Shown one piece after another: positions 24,241 to 35,871 of a stretch of 64,000 nucleotides of DNA (within the stretch, counting starts at the first letter, position 1; each line of letters begins with the position of its first letter). The stretch spans positions 199,001 to 263,000 of the forward strand of contig WAEK01000024.1 of NCBI GenBank assembly GCA_011634665.1, in the 5' to 3' direction. Both the position numbers and the translations under genes were made by a program. The notes beneath the pieces are model-generated. The model was not told the DNA's origin and searched no databases. It worked only from the letters and a program-made list of their open reading frames with translations. The DNA is from Mortierella sp. BCC40632 (taxonomy: Eukaryota; Mortierellomycota; Mortierellomycetes; Mortierellales; Mortierellaceae).

Positions 24241-24484
24241 TATATTGCAACGGGTGAGAGCATTCGATGGCACATTCTTGAGATCAAAAGGCAACAGCAT
24301 CTACGTCCATAGCTTTAGATAAAGATACTGCTTTAGTGGTGCGTGCGAAGGGTTCTGTGATCATACTTCCTTCATTCACAGTTACCTCAGCTTCTACGGA
24401 TTGCAGCAACTATACTCCTTTTCTCTCCTCCCATACCAGTTTCCATTGTTGTTACTTCAGGGCTCTCAAATAGAGTAGCAAGTA

Positions 24485-24527
24485 TCACGGAGAATTAGAT
24501 GTTGTACAACCTTGGGTTGCATATTCG
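24485..24527 (+). promoter_or_regulatory. Shared upstream element E2 (K2 copy)
   Basis: TCACGGAGAATTA followed by GTTGTACAACCTTGGGTTGC, about 235 bp before the ATG. The core (T/G)GCAACC-like word is present before K2, K3, K4, K5, K6 and K7, including copies whose surrounding DNA has diverged. Confidence 0.5.
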
Positions 24528-24735
24528 GTCCTATCGCCCCAGGACAGCAGTTAACTGTGGGTGTGAGCCATCATCTCTTTTACTCTTCTGTTCTCTCCTC
24601 TCTCATCACTCATCAATTTTCCTCTTTCTTTCCTTTTCCTTCACTCTTATGCTTTCCCGCTCTACTTCCTTTCATTCTCTTTGACATTTTGCCAGCACTC
24701 CCTTTCCCCTTCACACACAGATAGCAGCAGGAACA

Positions 24736-27448
24736 ATGAGGATTGTTCTAGCGGTAGTAGGAGCACTGCTATTGATTGTGGGAGCTCTTTGTCAATCCGA
24801 CCCAACACCATGGAAAACAGGTAGATCAGGAATGGCGTTCGTCTCTGATGGGACCAGTCTTTACATCCAAGGAGGTGGAGTCCACAATGGCACACATTAT
24901 AATCCGGCCTCTGGATTCTTTCGACTTGACCTCAGCAGTAATTGGACAACTGACGATCCTCCTTGGGAGGTCCTACAGGAACCCAACGACATCTCAATCT
25001 CAGGAGCTGGCGCAACAATCCTTCCAGATGGGAGAATCCTTATCCTGGCTCACAGCATGCCTGAAATCTCTGGGCAAATGTCCCTCTTTTCTGTTAACGA
25101 CAACGGTCGGTGGACTCAACACCATGGGGTTCCAAGTGCGCTATCATGGTCCAATTTTGACGGACTCGGTCTGTATGTTGCTGCATCACCAAAAGGAGAG
25201 ATATTTCTCCCATCCTTAGGGGTCTCTTTTCCATCTATCAGCAATCTCAAGACTGTCTCCATTCCACAGAAGTCGGAAGCAGGTCATACTGCATGGTCCA
25301 ATACTTTGAACGCCCTTTTTTACTTCGATACCTTCAAAGGTGATTCAGGCGGCTATGAACATTTGCAACTGAAGAAGATCGAAGGAGAATCCAGATGGGA
25401 ATCACTGGTAAGCCATGGGTAATCAGTTAGAAACCAAGTTTCCCAATTGTTTTCTAACCTTTGGGCCGGTTCGATAGGAAATCAGTGGCGATATTCCCAA
25501 CAGAATGGGCTATTCATGCCTTGCTAAAGGTAATAACAATTGTAAATGTGCTGCCAACGACAGAGTGGTCAACTCTCTAACCGTGTCTATCCTCATAGAT
25601 CCCGACAGTGATATGTTTTACCTCTATGGTGGATACAAGGGTGCATCGCCGGTCTCTGGAAACCTTTATTCATTGGATCTGAAAGCACGCAAATGGACAT
25701 ATTTGGCAACTGGCGAACCAAGATTTCTTTCGGCTTGTGCAGTCACGAAGCGTTCTTTTGTCGCATGGGGTGGTAAGCAACCCCAGTCATGAGTGTATGA
25801 TTATGTTCTAGAAGCTCTGTAATGGCGATCGACCTGTTCTAATCAATCCTCAAAAGGCAAGACGGATTATTTTTTAGCGGCAAATACATATCCTGTAGTT
25901 TTTGACATCAAGAAAAAAGAGTGGACCAATGAGTTTACTGTGGAATATATTCCCCCACCACCTCCTCCTCCACCACCACCGCCAATGCCCGCTTCACCAT
26001 CACCATCACCATCAACATCAACATCAACATCAGCATCTCTATTGAGTTCTCAACCGCCTACTCCTAAGCTCACCTCTGGTGCAGAGAGTGGAGAGAACAA
26101 TAAAAGCAGGATCAGCAATAGCGGATACGGTGGAGAATCCAATAGTACTTTAACAACACCACTGAATATTGCTACAATCGCCGGAGGGGTTGGCGGAGGA
26201 GCAGTCTTGATCTCGCTCATCGGTCTGATCTTTTGTATTCGACACAGGAAAAAGAGAGAGCGGGAGGATGGCAACAATATGAAGCAGAGGGATGGCAACA
26301 GACCGATGCAAGGAGGCAGCGACTGGAGGGAACAACCTAAGAAACAATCTCAATACAATCGCGCAAGGAATAGTCGTCGCAGATCATGGTCTAGTGACGG
26401 GGAGGATGACATCAGAACTCGCCGATCCGAGTACCATTCCGCGGCACGTTCGAGAGATGAAGAGTACGGTAATGACCCTTGGAATAAGGAAACCTCATCC
26501 TTCCTCGATGAGAGGTCGGATAGAGATCTGGTACAGACATGGCGAAAGCAACGACGGGACTCGAACTCGGATACAGATCTGAGATCATCAAGACAAAAAG
26601 GATTCTCGCCTAGAAGAGAGTACGGTGACTATGGAGCTCATTCAAGAGAGACAGATGCCCAATCCGATACAGATTTGAGATTGTCAAGGCAAAAAGGATT
26701 CTCGCCTAGAAGAGAACATAGTGACTATGGAGCCCATGCAAGAGAGATAGATTTCCAATCCTCGGAGAAGAGTGGGTACAATCACGTGCCAGATCAGAGA
26801 GATTCCGATGATGACTGGGATCGATACCGACACCCTCCAGTTAGGTCTGAGACCCCACCTAGGGAACAACGAGAGTCATCTAGATCCAGATCTGAACAAC
26901 AGCCCTCAGGACATTCAAGCCACCATTCACTTGTTGAATCTCAATCGTCTCCAACAACTCAACGATTGCATTATGAGAATCTGGATAGTCCACAACGGCG
27001 AGATCCCCACCAAAACAACTCACGACAGGTTGGACTCAATTTTGGATATGTTCAACCAAATGACCCTCAGCTTATCTCGAACGCAGGCAGTTCTCAGTAT
27101 CAATCTGACATAGGCATCTCCCATGAGATCTCGAGTGTAGGGAGCCCTCGGCATGTGAATCCGAGCGACATTGATGTAATACCTTCAGCCTATTCTCAAC
27201 ATGGACAGGACTCAGCCCATGGTTCTCAAGACACTCCCAAGTCTCAGCGAAGAGATCCCCAACACGATGTTCCTCTATACTTCAATCCAAATCTTGGAAC
27301 TGCATATCCTGGAAATCCACAGACCAAAGGCTCTCGGTGTGGAAGCATATATAGCCATCGGGGGATGGCAGATGCACGAAGACAAAGGTCCGCACGACGA
27401 CCGCCATATAGAGCCACCAACATCTCTACTTCTGCTGGTCAGGAATAG
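24736..27448 (+). CDS. K2: kelch-ectodomain single-pass membrane protein
   Basis: Exons 24736-25407, 25478-25529, 25599-25772 and 25857-27448 give 829 residues. Signal peptide MRIVLAVVGALLLIVGALCQ. Ectodomain: kelch-like strands GMAFVSDGTSLYIQGG, FFRLDLSSNWTT (N-glycosylation sequon), ISGAGATILPDGRILIL, then FYLYGGY, LYSLDLKARKWTYL and FVAWGG from exon 3. A proline stalk and serine/threonine stretch precede the membrane helix (about 405-425, TIAGGVGGGAVLISLIGLIF) and a juxtamembrane cysteine (FCIRHRKKR). The tail carries RRRSWSSDGEDD, NKETSSFLD, two copies of a 32-33 residue repeat (26567-26761) and the conserved C-terminal PGNPQTKGSR segment. Ectodomain and flanking DNA are closest to K3. 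The last part of the tail and the 3' region are nearly identical to K3 and K4. Confidence 0.87.
26567..26761 (+). repeat. Tail repeat of K2, 2 units
   Basis: Two direct units of 96-99 bp encoding SDTDLRSSRQKGFSPRRE followed by a (G/S)DYGAHxREIDxQ segment. Confidence 0.9.
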
Positions 27449-27645
27449 TCGTAGATCCATCTCTCGGTCTCTATCTCTGACCAGATCCTGTTGACTATCA
27501 AGGCAATTGCAGTTGTAGGATCTTTGACCGCATTGACCAATACGTTTCACACCCACCCTGGATCAGAGAGGACCTCATTGTAGCGATATTATGAATGGCC
27601 TAATTTGATATCCGCTAACAATGCAGACTCTCGTATAATATTAAG

Positions 27646-27720
27646 GCATCGGATCAAATTGGAGCGAGCGTTGTTTTCACAGACCTGAGTTCTCTGAATG
27701 TATTTTTATAATAAAGAGTG
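27646..27720 (+). promoter_or_regulatory. K2 3' element and polyadenylation signal
   Basis: GCATCGGATCAAATTGGA at 27646-27663 is followed about 45 bp later by AATAAAG near 27711. The first word recurs downstream of K3, K4, K5 and K6. Confidence 0.55.
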
Positions 27721-29441
27721 AATCTGGTTCGTCCTGCTCACTTCTCGTAATTCTATGAGGAGCAGGATGGATTCAATTTTAAGATCGTCCGTATTGTCGA
27801 TGGGATATTTTAGGTCATCTCTATCAGGTCAGTGGTTCTTTTACCTATTTCCTTTCTTTTTGTCTTTTATGGTGGATGTTGTCCTGCAATAGTTTGTATG
27901 GTAGAATGAGGAGATGGCGGGGGCCGATTTTGCTATGTCGATACGTGTTGTAGATCACAAAATTCTGACAAAGAAAAGAAAAGAAAAACGTTCCTCTAAA
28001 TTGTCAGCCAGAGGAGGTGGTTAGAGGGAAGATATCTCTATTCCTGCTTCAGAAAGAACATTTCTACTTGTAGTCAAAGTGGGCAGTTTAGTACCTCTCT
28101 AGAAACCAGTCTTACATGTCCTCCAATTGAGCACTTCATATTTTGCCTCCTCGTGATGTTGACGACACCTTACTTTATCAGCTCCACAACTAATGGTCTC
28201 AGAAGTCTTTAAGTTCCGAGGATAAGATAGACACTGGATCGACTCAAGAAAGCATATGCTAAACTTCGGGACTATCACTGACTTGACGACTACCAAAGAC
28301 AAATGAAAGCACACTCACCCTCCACCACCTCTTGTTCGCCACAGAATAGAGTGGCTTGTGCCTCCAAATTCATCTCGTGTAAGCGTGTAAGGAATGGTCA
28401 CTCAGAGGTACCCTGAATATGTTGGCAGCTTGGTTCAACTTCCATCCTGGCTTCGGATTGACTGAGTTTACAACTAATTTTCATGCAGCCCAACAGGCTC
28501 TCACAAACTCGGAATGGGAGACATATTGACTATTTCAACTTTACACTTGTACATCCATTGCATCAACCTTTTGTGCCAGTGGGCACGGGCTCTTTTTCAC
28601 ACAGTGTCTGTGTACTGAACCGTTGGTTGTAGTCTTCTCTCTTTTCTATTTTATTTTATTTTTATTTTTTTTTTCTCCATGTCCCCTACCATAGACTCTG
28701 TGGTTTGCAACTCGACTGTCATCCATCTCATTCTTCACTTTCAAATTCTCCAATGGTTAACTCGTTCTCTTCACTAGGAAAGTGTGTCTGTTCACTATGA
28801 CTCTCGGATTGTGCCCACATACTTTCAACCACAAGCTCAAAGACCTGCCTTCTGCCTATGGATTCTTTACCCCAGTGATGCGTCTCACAAAGCTGACTCA
28901 AAATCATGTTTTTGGTAGTCCTCACTACCTCATTAGACCAATTGTTCAAGGTCTGATTTTCTTCTTAGCAGGCATCTCTGTCGGTTCACCAAGTCTCCTA
29001 CCACCACCCCCTCATACAGTATAGACTGTAAGCAACTCGAAACAATCATCGGCTGCGATTTTCTCGATTGTTCCCCCGGTTTCCCAGCAGCAGCAGAAAG
29101 AGGAAGAAATGTGAGCTGGACAGTTGAACCCATCTATTTTTTAAGATAGAGAGCCTACTGGCGAGAGAGCCGTGCTCAGGCCAGTGTCTTTGTCCAGGTA
29201 TACTACAACGGTGAGAGCATTCGATGGCACATTCTTGAGATCAAAAGGCAGCGGCATCTACATCCATAGCTTTAGATAAAGATACTGCTTTAGTGGTGCG
29301 TGCGAAGGGTTCTGTGATCATACTTCCTTCATTCACAGTTACCTCAGCTTCTACGGATTGCAGCAACTATACTCCTTTTCTCTCCTCCCATACCAGTTTT
29401 CATTGTTGTTACTTCAGGGCTCTCAAATAGAGTAGCAAGTA

Positions 29442-29484
29442 TCACGGAGAATTAGATGTTGTACAACCTTGGGTTGCATATTCG
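29442..29484 (+). promoter_or_regulatory. Shared upstream element E2 (K3 copy)
   Basis: Same sequence and same 235 bp spacing to the ATG as in K2. Confidence 0.45.
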
Positions 29485-29692
29485 GTCCTATCACCCCGGG
29501 ACACAAGTTAACTGTGGGTGTGAGCCATCATCTCTTTTACTCTTCTGTTCTCTCCTCTCTCATCACTCATCAATTTTCCTCTTTCTTTCCTTTTCCTTCA
29601 CTCTTATGCTTTCCCGCTCTACTTCCTTTCATTCTCTTTGACATTTTGCCAGCACTCCCTTTCCCCTTCACACACAGATAGCAGTAGGAGCA

Positions 29693-32595
29693 ATGAGGAT
29701 TGTTCTAGCGGTAGTAGAAGCACTGCTATTGATTGTGGGAGCTCTTTGTCAATCCAACCCAACACCATGGACAACAAAGAGAGTAGGAATGGCATACGCC
29801 TCTGATAGGACGAGTCTTTATATTCAAGGAGGTGGAGTCTACAATGGCACACATTATAATCCGGCCTCTGGATTCTTTCGACTTGACCTCAGTAGTAACT
29901 GGACAACCGACAATCCTTCTTGGGAGGCCCTACAAGAACCCAATGACATCTCAATCTCAGGAGCTGGCGCATCAATCCTTCCAGATGGGAGAATCCTTAT
30001 TCTGGCTCACAGTATACCACTTATCTCTGGGCAAATGTCCCTCCTTTCTGTTAAGGACAAAAATCGGTGGACTCGACACAATGAAGTGCCAAGTGCACTG
30101 TATTTCAGTCCTTTTGATGTTACCAACATGTGTACTATAGTCTCACCAAAAGGAGAGATATTTATTCCTTACTTTGGAGTCGTAATTCCATCTATCAACA
30201 ATCTTAAACCTGTTTTCATTCAAGAAAAATGGATATCAAGTCAAGCTGCATGGTCCAATACTTTGAAAACCATCATTTTATTCAATGCTCACCGAGCGGA
30301 TGACACCTACGAACATCTACAGCTGAAGAAGAACGGAGATGGGAGCTACACATGGGAATCACTGGTAAGCCATGGGTAATCAGTTAGAAACCAAGTCTCT
30401 ATTTTTTTTTTTATTGTTTTCTAACGCTTGGGCCGGTTCGATAGGACATCGGTGGTGATATCCCAATTGGAATAGGCTATTCATGCTTTGCAAAAGGTAA
30501 TAGCAAGTGCAGATGTGCTACCAACAGCAGAGTGGTCAGCTCTCTAACTGTCTCTATCCCCATAGATCCCGACAGTGATATATATTACCTCTATGGCGGA
30601 CTCAAGAACAATTCGCCGGCAACTGGAAATCTTTATTCATTGGATCTGAAAGCACGCAGATGGACATATCTGGGGTCGGGCGAACAAAGATCTCTTTCGG
30701 CTTGTGCGGTTACGAAGCGTTCTTTTGTCGCATGGGGTGGTAAGAGACTCCAGCCATGAGTATATGATTATGTTCTAGAAGCTCTGTAATGGTGATCGAC
30801 CTGTTCTAACCAATCCTAAAAAGGCAAAACACAAGACTCTGTCCCGGCAGATGTATATCCCATAGTTTTTGACATCAAGAAAAAAGAGTGGACCAATAAG
30901 TTCACTGCGGAATATGTTCCTTCGGCCTCACCACCTCCAGCACCTCCACCACCAACAAACGCTTCATCATCATCATCATCACCTCTATCAAGTCCTCAAT
31001 CGCCTATCCCAAAATTCACTTCTGGTACAGAGAGTGGAGAGGCCAATAAAAGCAGGATCAACAATGGAGACTATGGTGGAGAATCTGAGGGTACCTTAAC
31101 AGAACCTTTGAATATCGCTGCAATCGCCGGAGGGGTTGGCGGAGTAGCAGTCTTGACCTCGTTCATTGCTCTGATATTTTGTATTCGACGCAGGAGCAAG
31201 AGAGAGCACAAGGACGGCAACAATATGAAGCAGAGAGATGGCAACAGACCGATGCAAGGAGGCAGCGACTGGAGGGAACAACCTAAGAAACAATCTCAAT
31301 ACAATCGCGCAAGGAATAGTCGTCGCAGATCATGGTCTAGTGACGGGGAGGGTGACATCAGAACTCGCAGATCCGAGTACCATTCTGTGGCGCGTTCGAG
31401 AGATGAAGAGTACGGTGATGACTCTTGGAATAAGGAGACGTCGTCCTTCCTCGATGGGAGGTCGGATAGAGATCTGGTACAGACATGGCGAAAGCAACGA
31501 CGGGACTCGAACTCGGATACAGATCTGAGATCATCAAGACAAAAAGGATTCTCGCCTAGAAGAGAGTACAGTGACTATGGAGCTCATTCAAGAGAGATAG
31601 ATGCCCAATCCGATACAGATCTGAGATCGTCAAGACAAAAGGGATTCTCGCCTAGAAGAGAACATAGTGACTATGGAGCCCATGCAAGAGAGATAGATTT
31701 CCAATCCTCGGATACAGACTTGAGATCGTCAAGACAAAAAGGATTCTCGCCTAGAAGAGAACACAGTGACTATGGAGCTCATTCAAGAGAGATAGATGCC
31801 CCATCCTCTGATACAGATTTGAGCTCATCAAGACAAAAAGGATTCTCGCCTATAAGAGAACATAGTGTCTATGGAGCCCATTCAAGAGAAATAGATTTCC
31901 AATCCTCGGAAAAGAGTGGATACAGCCACCTGGCAGACCAAAGAGACTCCGATGATGACTTGGACCGATACCGACACCCTCCAGTTAGGTCTGAGACCCT
32001 ACCTAAGAGACAACGAGAGCCATCTAGATCTAGACCTGAACGCCAACCCTCAAGACACTCTTCGAGCCACCATTCACTTGTTGAATCTCAATCTTCTCCA
32101 ACAACTCAACGATTACATTACGAGAATCTGGATAGTCCACAACGGCGAGATCCCCACCAAAATAACTCACAACAAGTTGGACTCAAATTCGGATATGTGC
32201 AGCCGAGTGACCCACAGCTTATCTCGAACAAACATAGTTCTCAGAATTTATCTGATATAGGCATCTCCCGTGAGATCTCGAGTGTAGGTGGCCCTCAGCT
32301 TGTGGATCCAAACGACATTGATATGATACCTTCAGCCTATTCCCAGAAAGGGCGAGACTCGGTCCATGGTTCCCAAAATTCCCCCAAGTCTCAGCGAAGA
32401 GATCCTCAAAACGACGTTCCTCTATACTTCAATCCAAATCTTGGAACTGCATATCCTGGAAATCCACAGACCAAAGGCTCTCGGTGTGGAAGCATATATA
32501 GCCATCGGGGGATGGCAGATACGCGGAGACAAAAAACTTCACAACGACCGCCATATAGAGCCACCAACATCTCTACTTCTGCTGGTCAGGAATAG
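29693..32595 (+). CDS. K3: kelch-ectodomain single-pass membrane protein, four tail repeats
   Basis: Exons 29693-30364, 30445-30496, 30566-30739 and 30824-32595 give 889 residues, the longest copy. Signal peptide MRIVLAVVEALLLIVGALCQ. The first half of the ectodomain is nearly the same as K2 (YIQGGGVYNGTHYNPASGFF), but from about residue 125 on the two differ strongly before converging again in exon 3 (YYLYGG, LYSLDLKARRWTYLG, FVAWGG). The stalk has fewer prolines than K1, K2 and K4. The membrane helix is at about 397-417 (AIAGGVGGVAVLTSFIALIF), followed by CIRRRSKRE. The tail has the RRRSWSSDGEGD and NKETSSFLD motifs, four tail repeat units (31513-31905), and the conserved C-terminal segment. 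Likely product of recent duplication of K2 or the reverse. Confidence 0.87.
31513..31905 (+). repeat. Tail repeat of K3, 4 units
   Basis: Four direct units of 96, 99, 99 and 99 bp encoding SDTDLRSSRQKGFSPRRE followed by HSDYGAHSREIDxxS. The fourth unit is the most degenerate (SPIREHSVYG). K2 and K4 hold two units at the same place. Confidence 0.92.
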
Positions 32596-32797
32596 TCGTA
32601 GATCCATCTCTCGGTCTCTATCTCTGACCAGATCCTGTTGACTATCAAGGCAATTGCAGTTGGTGTAGGATCTTTGACCGCATTGACCAATACGTTTCGC
32701 ACCCTCCCTGGATCAGAGAAAGGAGCCGATTGTGGCGATTTTATGAATGACTTAGTTTGATATCTACCAACAGTGCAGACTCTCAGATCATATTGAG

Positions 32798-32875
32798 GCA
32801 TCGGATCAAATTGGAACAATTGTTTTATTTCACAGACTTGAGTTCTCTGAATGTATTTTTATAATAAAGAGTGAG
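32798..32875 (+). promoter_or_regulatory. K3 3' element and polyadenylation signal
   Basis: GCATCGGATCAAATTGGA at 32798-32815, then AATAAAG near 32866, the same order and spacing as in K2. Confidence 0.55.
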
Positions 32876-33980
32876 CTTGGTTCGTCCTGCTCACTTTTCG
32901 TAATCCTATGAGGACCAGAGTGGACACAGTCTAAGGATCGTCTGTATTATCGATGGGATATTGTAGATCCTCTCTATCAAGTCAGCCATTCTTTCGGTCA
33001 TTCTTTTACCTGTTTCCTTTTTTTTTTTTTTTTTTATGATGGGTGTTCTCCTACAGTAGTCCATGCGACCGAATGAGGAAATGGCAGGAGTCGATCGTGC
33101 TGTGTCGATGCGTGCTTTAGATCACAAAATCCTGACAAAGAGAAGAAAAGAAAAAAAGTGCTCTAGATTGGCAGCCAGAGGAGATAGTCGGAAAAAAAGG
33201 ATATCTTTATTCCTGCTTCAGAAAGAACATTTCTACTCGTAGTCAAGGCAGGCAGTTTAGCACTTCCTTAGAAACCAGTCCCACATGCCCCCCAATTGGG
33301 TACTTCTTATCTCGCCTCCCTCGTGATTTTGACGGCGTCCTACTTTTTCAATTCCACAAGCAGTGGTCCCATAAGTCTTTTAAGTTTCGAGAATTACATA
33401 GACAATAGATCGACTCAAAGGGCATCTGTTAAATTTTGAGGTCGACAATGACTTGAGCGACAGCAGCCAAAGACAAACGAAAGCAACCTCACACTGGTCA
33501 CACAAAAAGAGAGATAGTTAGAGAGAAAGAGATGACCTACTGGGCTATGGGGCTGTACGAGCTACACATAACGAGAATCAAGAGTGAAGTGGCGACATCG
33601 AGCATCAAACCCGCATTGATCGCTCCATCAAAATCATTTCATGGATAAAAGATGTCAATCAACATGCATGAATAGCCATATCATCCCCCTCCCACTTCCA
33701 TCACCTGCAGAGTGGCTTGTGCCACATCTCATGTGAGGAATGGTCACTCAGAGGTACCTGAATATGTTGGCAGCTTGGTTCAACTTCCAGCCTGGCCCCG
33801 GATTGACTGAGTTTACAACTAATTTTCATGCAGCCCAACAGGCTCTCACAAACTCGGAATGGGAGACATATTGACTATTTCAACTTTACACTTGTACATC
33901 CATTGCATCAACCTTTTGTGCCAGTGGGCACGGGCTCTTTTTCACACAGTGTCTGTGTACTGAACCGTTGGTTGTAGTCT

Positions 33981-34015
<35 letters not shown>

Positions 34016-34598
34016 TTTTCCTCTCTCCATATCTCCTCCCTCCTCCTTTTATTTCTCTTTCACCATCCTGTTTCTCCTACCATAGATTTTGTGGTTTGTA
34101 ACTCGACTGCCATCCATCTCATTCTTCACTTTCAAATTCTCCAATGGTTAACTCGTTCTCTTCACTAGGAAAGTGTATCTGCCCAATATGGCTCTCGGGT
34201 TGTGCTCATACACTTTAAATCATAACCGCCGAGGCAACGAGAGCAACTCTGTTTCGTTGACGGACTACTCTGCCCTCTGCCTGCAGATTCTATATCCCAA
34301 AGATGTACCGCACACAGTTGACTCACAATTTTATTTGTAGAAGTCCTCACCACCTTACTAGACCAATTGTTCTAAGCACACATCTCTATCAGTTCATAGA
34401 GTCTCTTACTACTACTCCATCATACAGTATAGAGTGAAGACAACTCGACACAGTTATCAGCTGCGATTTCCTCGATCGTTCCCCGGTTTCCCAGCACCAA
34501 CAGAGAGAGAAGAAATGTGAGCTGGACAGTAAGACTCATCTGTTTTTAAACATTCGACTAGGTCAACATCAGTACAGACAAAGAGCCTACGGGGAGAG

Positions 34599-34636
34599 AG
34601 CTGAGATGTTTGTGCTCAGACCAATGTCTTTGTCCA
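34599..34636 (+). promoter_or_regulatory. Shared upstream element E1 (K4 copy)
   Basis: GCTGAGATGTTTGTGCTCAG followed by a TGTCTTTGTCC word, about 535 bp before the ATG. Confidence 0.42.
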
Positions 34637-34876
34637 GCAGGTATACTGCAACAGATTGTGGCATTCAATGACACATTCTTGAGATCAAAAGGCACCGGCA
34701 TCTACGTCCGTAGCTTGAGCTAGGAGTTCTGCTTTGGTGGTGAGTGCGAAGGATGTTGTTTCTACATTTCACTCACCTTAGCTTCTTTCGCGATACAGTA
34801 ATCACCATCTCCCCTTTCCCTCCTAAATCAGTTTTCGCTGTTGTTACTTCGGGGCTCCCAAACGGAGCAGCAGGCA

Positions 34877-34919
34877 TCACGGAGATTTATATGCTGTGCA
34901 ACCATGGGTTGCATATTCA
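34877..34919 (+). promoter_or_regulatory. Shared upstream element E2 (K4 copy)
   Basis: TCACGGAGATTTATATGCTG followed by TGCAACCATGGGTTGC, about 240 bp before the ATG. Confidence 0.45.
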
Positions 34920-35138
34920 GGACTACCCTCCATGTCTAAAATGGACTCTTTTTCCCTTAGTGCTTTCTTCTCTCTTCCATCTTCACCACCCTCATCAATT
35001 TCCTTTTTCTTCTTCCTTCACTCGACGCTTTCTTTTCCTTCCTTCCCCTTTACTCGACACTTTTCTCCTCATCCCCCTCTCCAGCCTTCTACCACTACAG
35101 ACCTTTCTCCTTCGCATTCGTCTCCGATAGAAGGAAAA

Positions 35139-35833
35139 ATGAGGATCATCCCAACTGCGGTGGGGGTGCTGTCATTAATCGTGCGAGTTCTGTCTCAATC
35201 CACTAATCCATGGACAAAGCCTTTGGCAGGAATGGCATATGCATCCGATGAATCTCGACTTATCATCCATGGAGGCTCCACACTCGAGAACGACGTCATT
35301 TCAGCCAAGTCAGCATTCTTTCAACTTGACCTCACCAAAAACTGGACAGTCGAAAACCCTGCATGGACGCAACTGGAGGAACCTAAAAATATGCAAATCT
35401 CAGGAATCGCTGCTGCACTTTATCCAGATGGGAGAGTTCTCCTTTACGCCGCAACATTACCTACCACAACAAAAGATCAGCCTGGGACTCTCGTTACCAT
35501 CGACACTTCCAAGAAAAAATATGCAAGATACGATGCGCCTAATAATGCACTGACTATTGGAGATGGATACAATACAGGCAACTATAGAGTCATCGTGACT
35601 CCAAAGGGACAGATATATATCCCTGGGAAAGGAGTTATGTTTTCGTCTTTGGGCCAGCCACCAGTAAATTATCGGGAGTGGTATAATACGAATCCTGTCG
35701 CATGGTCTGATTCCTTGGAAACCGTGATTGGGATACATATCAAAGAAGATACAACACTCGCTGTTGAAAAGTTAAACATGAACTATGAGGGCTCATGGGA
35801 ACCTGTGGTAAGTCATGAATAGTCCATCGCCAG

Positions 35834-35871
<38 letters not shown>

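Larger units (their letters stand above)
22537..24735. other. K1-K2 intergenic region
   Basis: No gene accepted. Contains a (GA)n tract (about 22790-22818), an A homopolymer (about 23096-23119), and from about 22872 on the DNA that is repeated upstream of K3 and K4. The stretch 23740-24330 is nearly identical to 28726-29260. Confidence 0.55.
22872..28080. repeat. Tandem duplication unit containing K2
   Basis: One of three direct repeats of about 5.2 kb. Units are anchored on a shared block (GGGCAGTTTA...AGAAACCAGTC) at 22872, 28081 and about 33250. Coding tails, 3' ends and much of the non-coding DNA are highly similar to the next unit, while the ectodomain exon differs. Boundaries are set by the anchor, not by a proven breakpoint. 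Confidence 0.7.
27449..29692. other. K2-K3 intergenic region
   Basis: No gene accepted. Contains the K2 3' end, the duplicated block from 28081, and 28726-29260, which is almost the same as 23740-24330. An 80-codon open frame at 28782-29024 is retained because the DNA is retained; its counterpart upstream of K4 is disrupted. Confidence 0.55.
28081..33249. repeat. Tandem duplication unit containing K3
   Basis: Second of the three units of about 5.2 kb, anchored on the block at 28081. Upstream DNA from about 28726 to 29692 is nearly identical to that before K2, apart from small indels (for example loss of part of E1 near 29165). Confidence 0.7.
32596..35138. other. K3-K4 intergenic region
   Basis: No gene accepted. 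Contains the K3 3' end, the repeat-unit anchor near 33250, a (CT)n tract (33981-34007) and a diverged copy of the block seen at 23740-24330. Confidence 0.55.
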
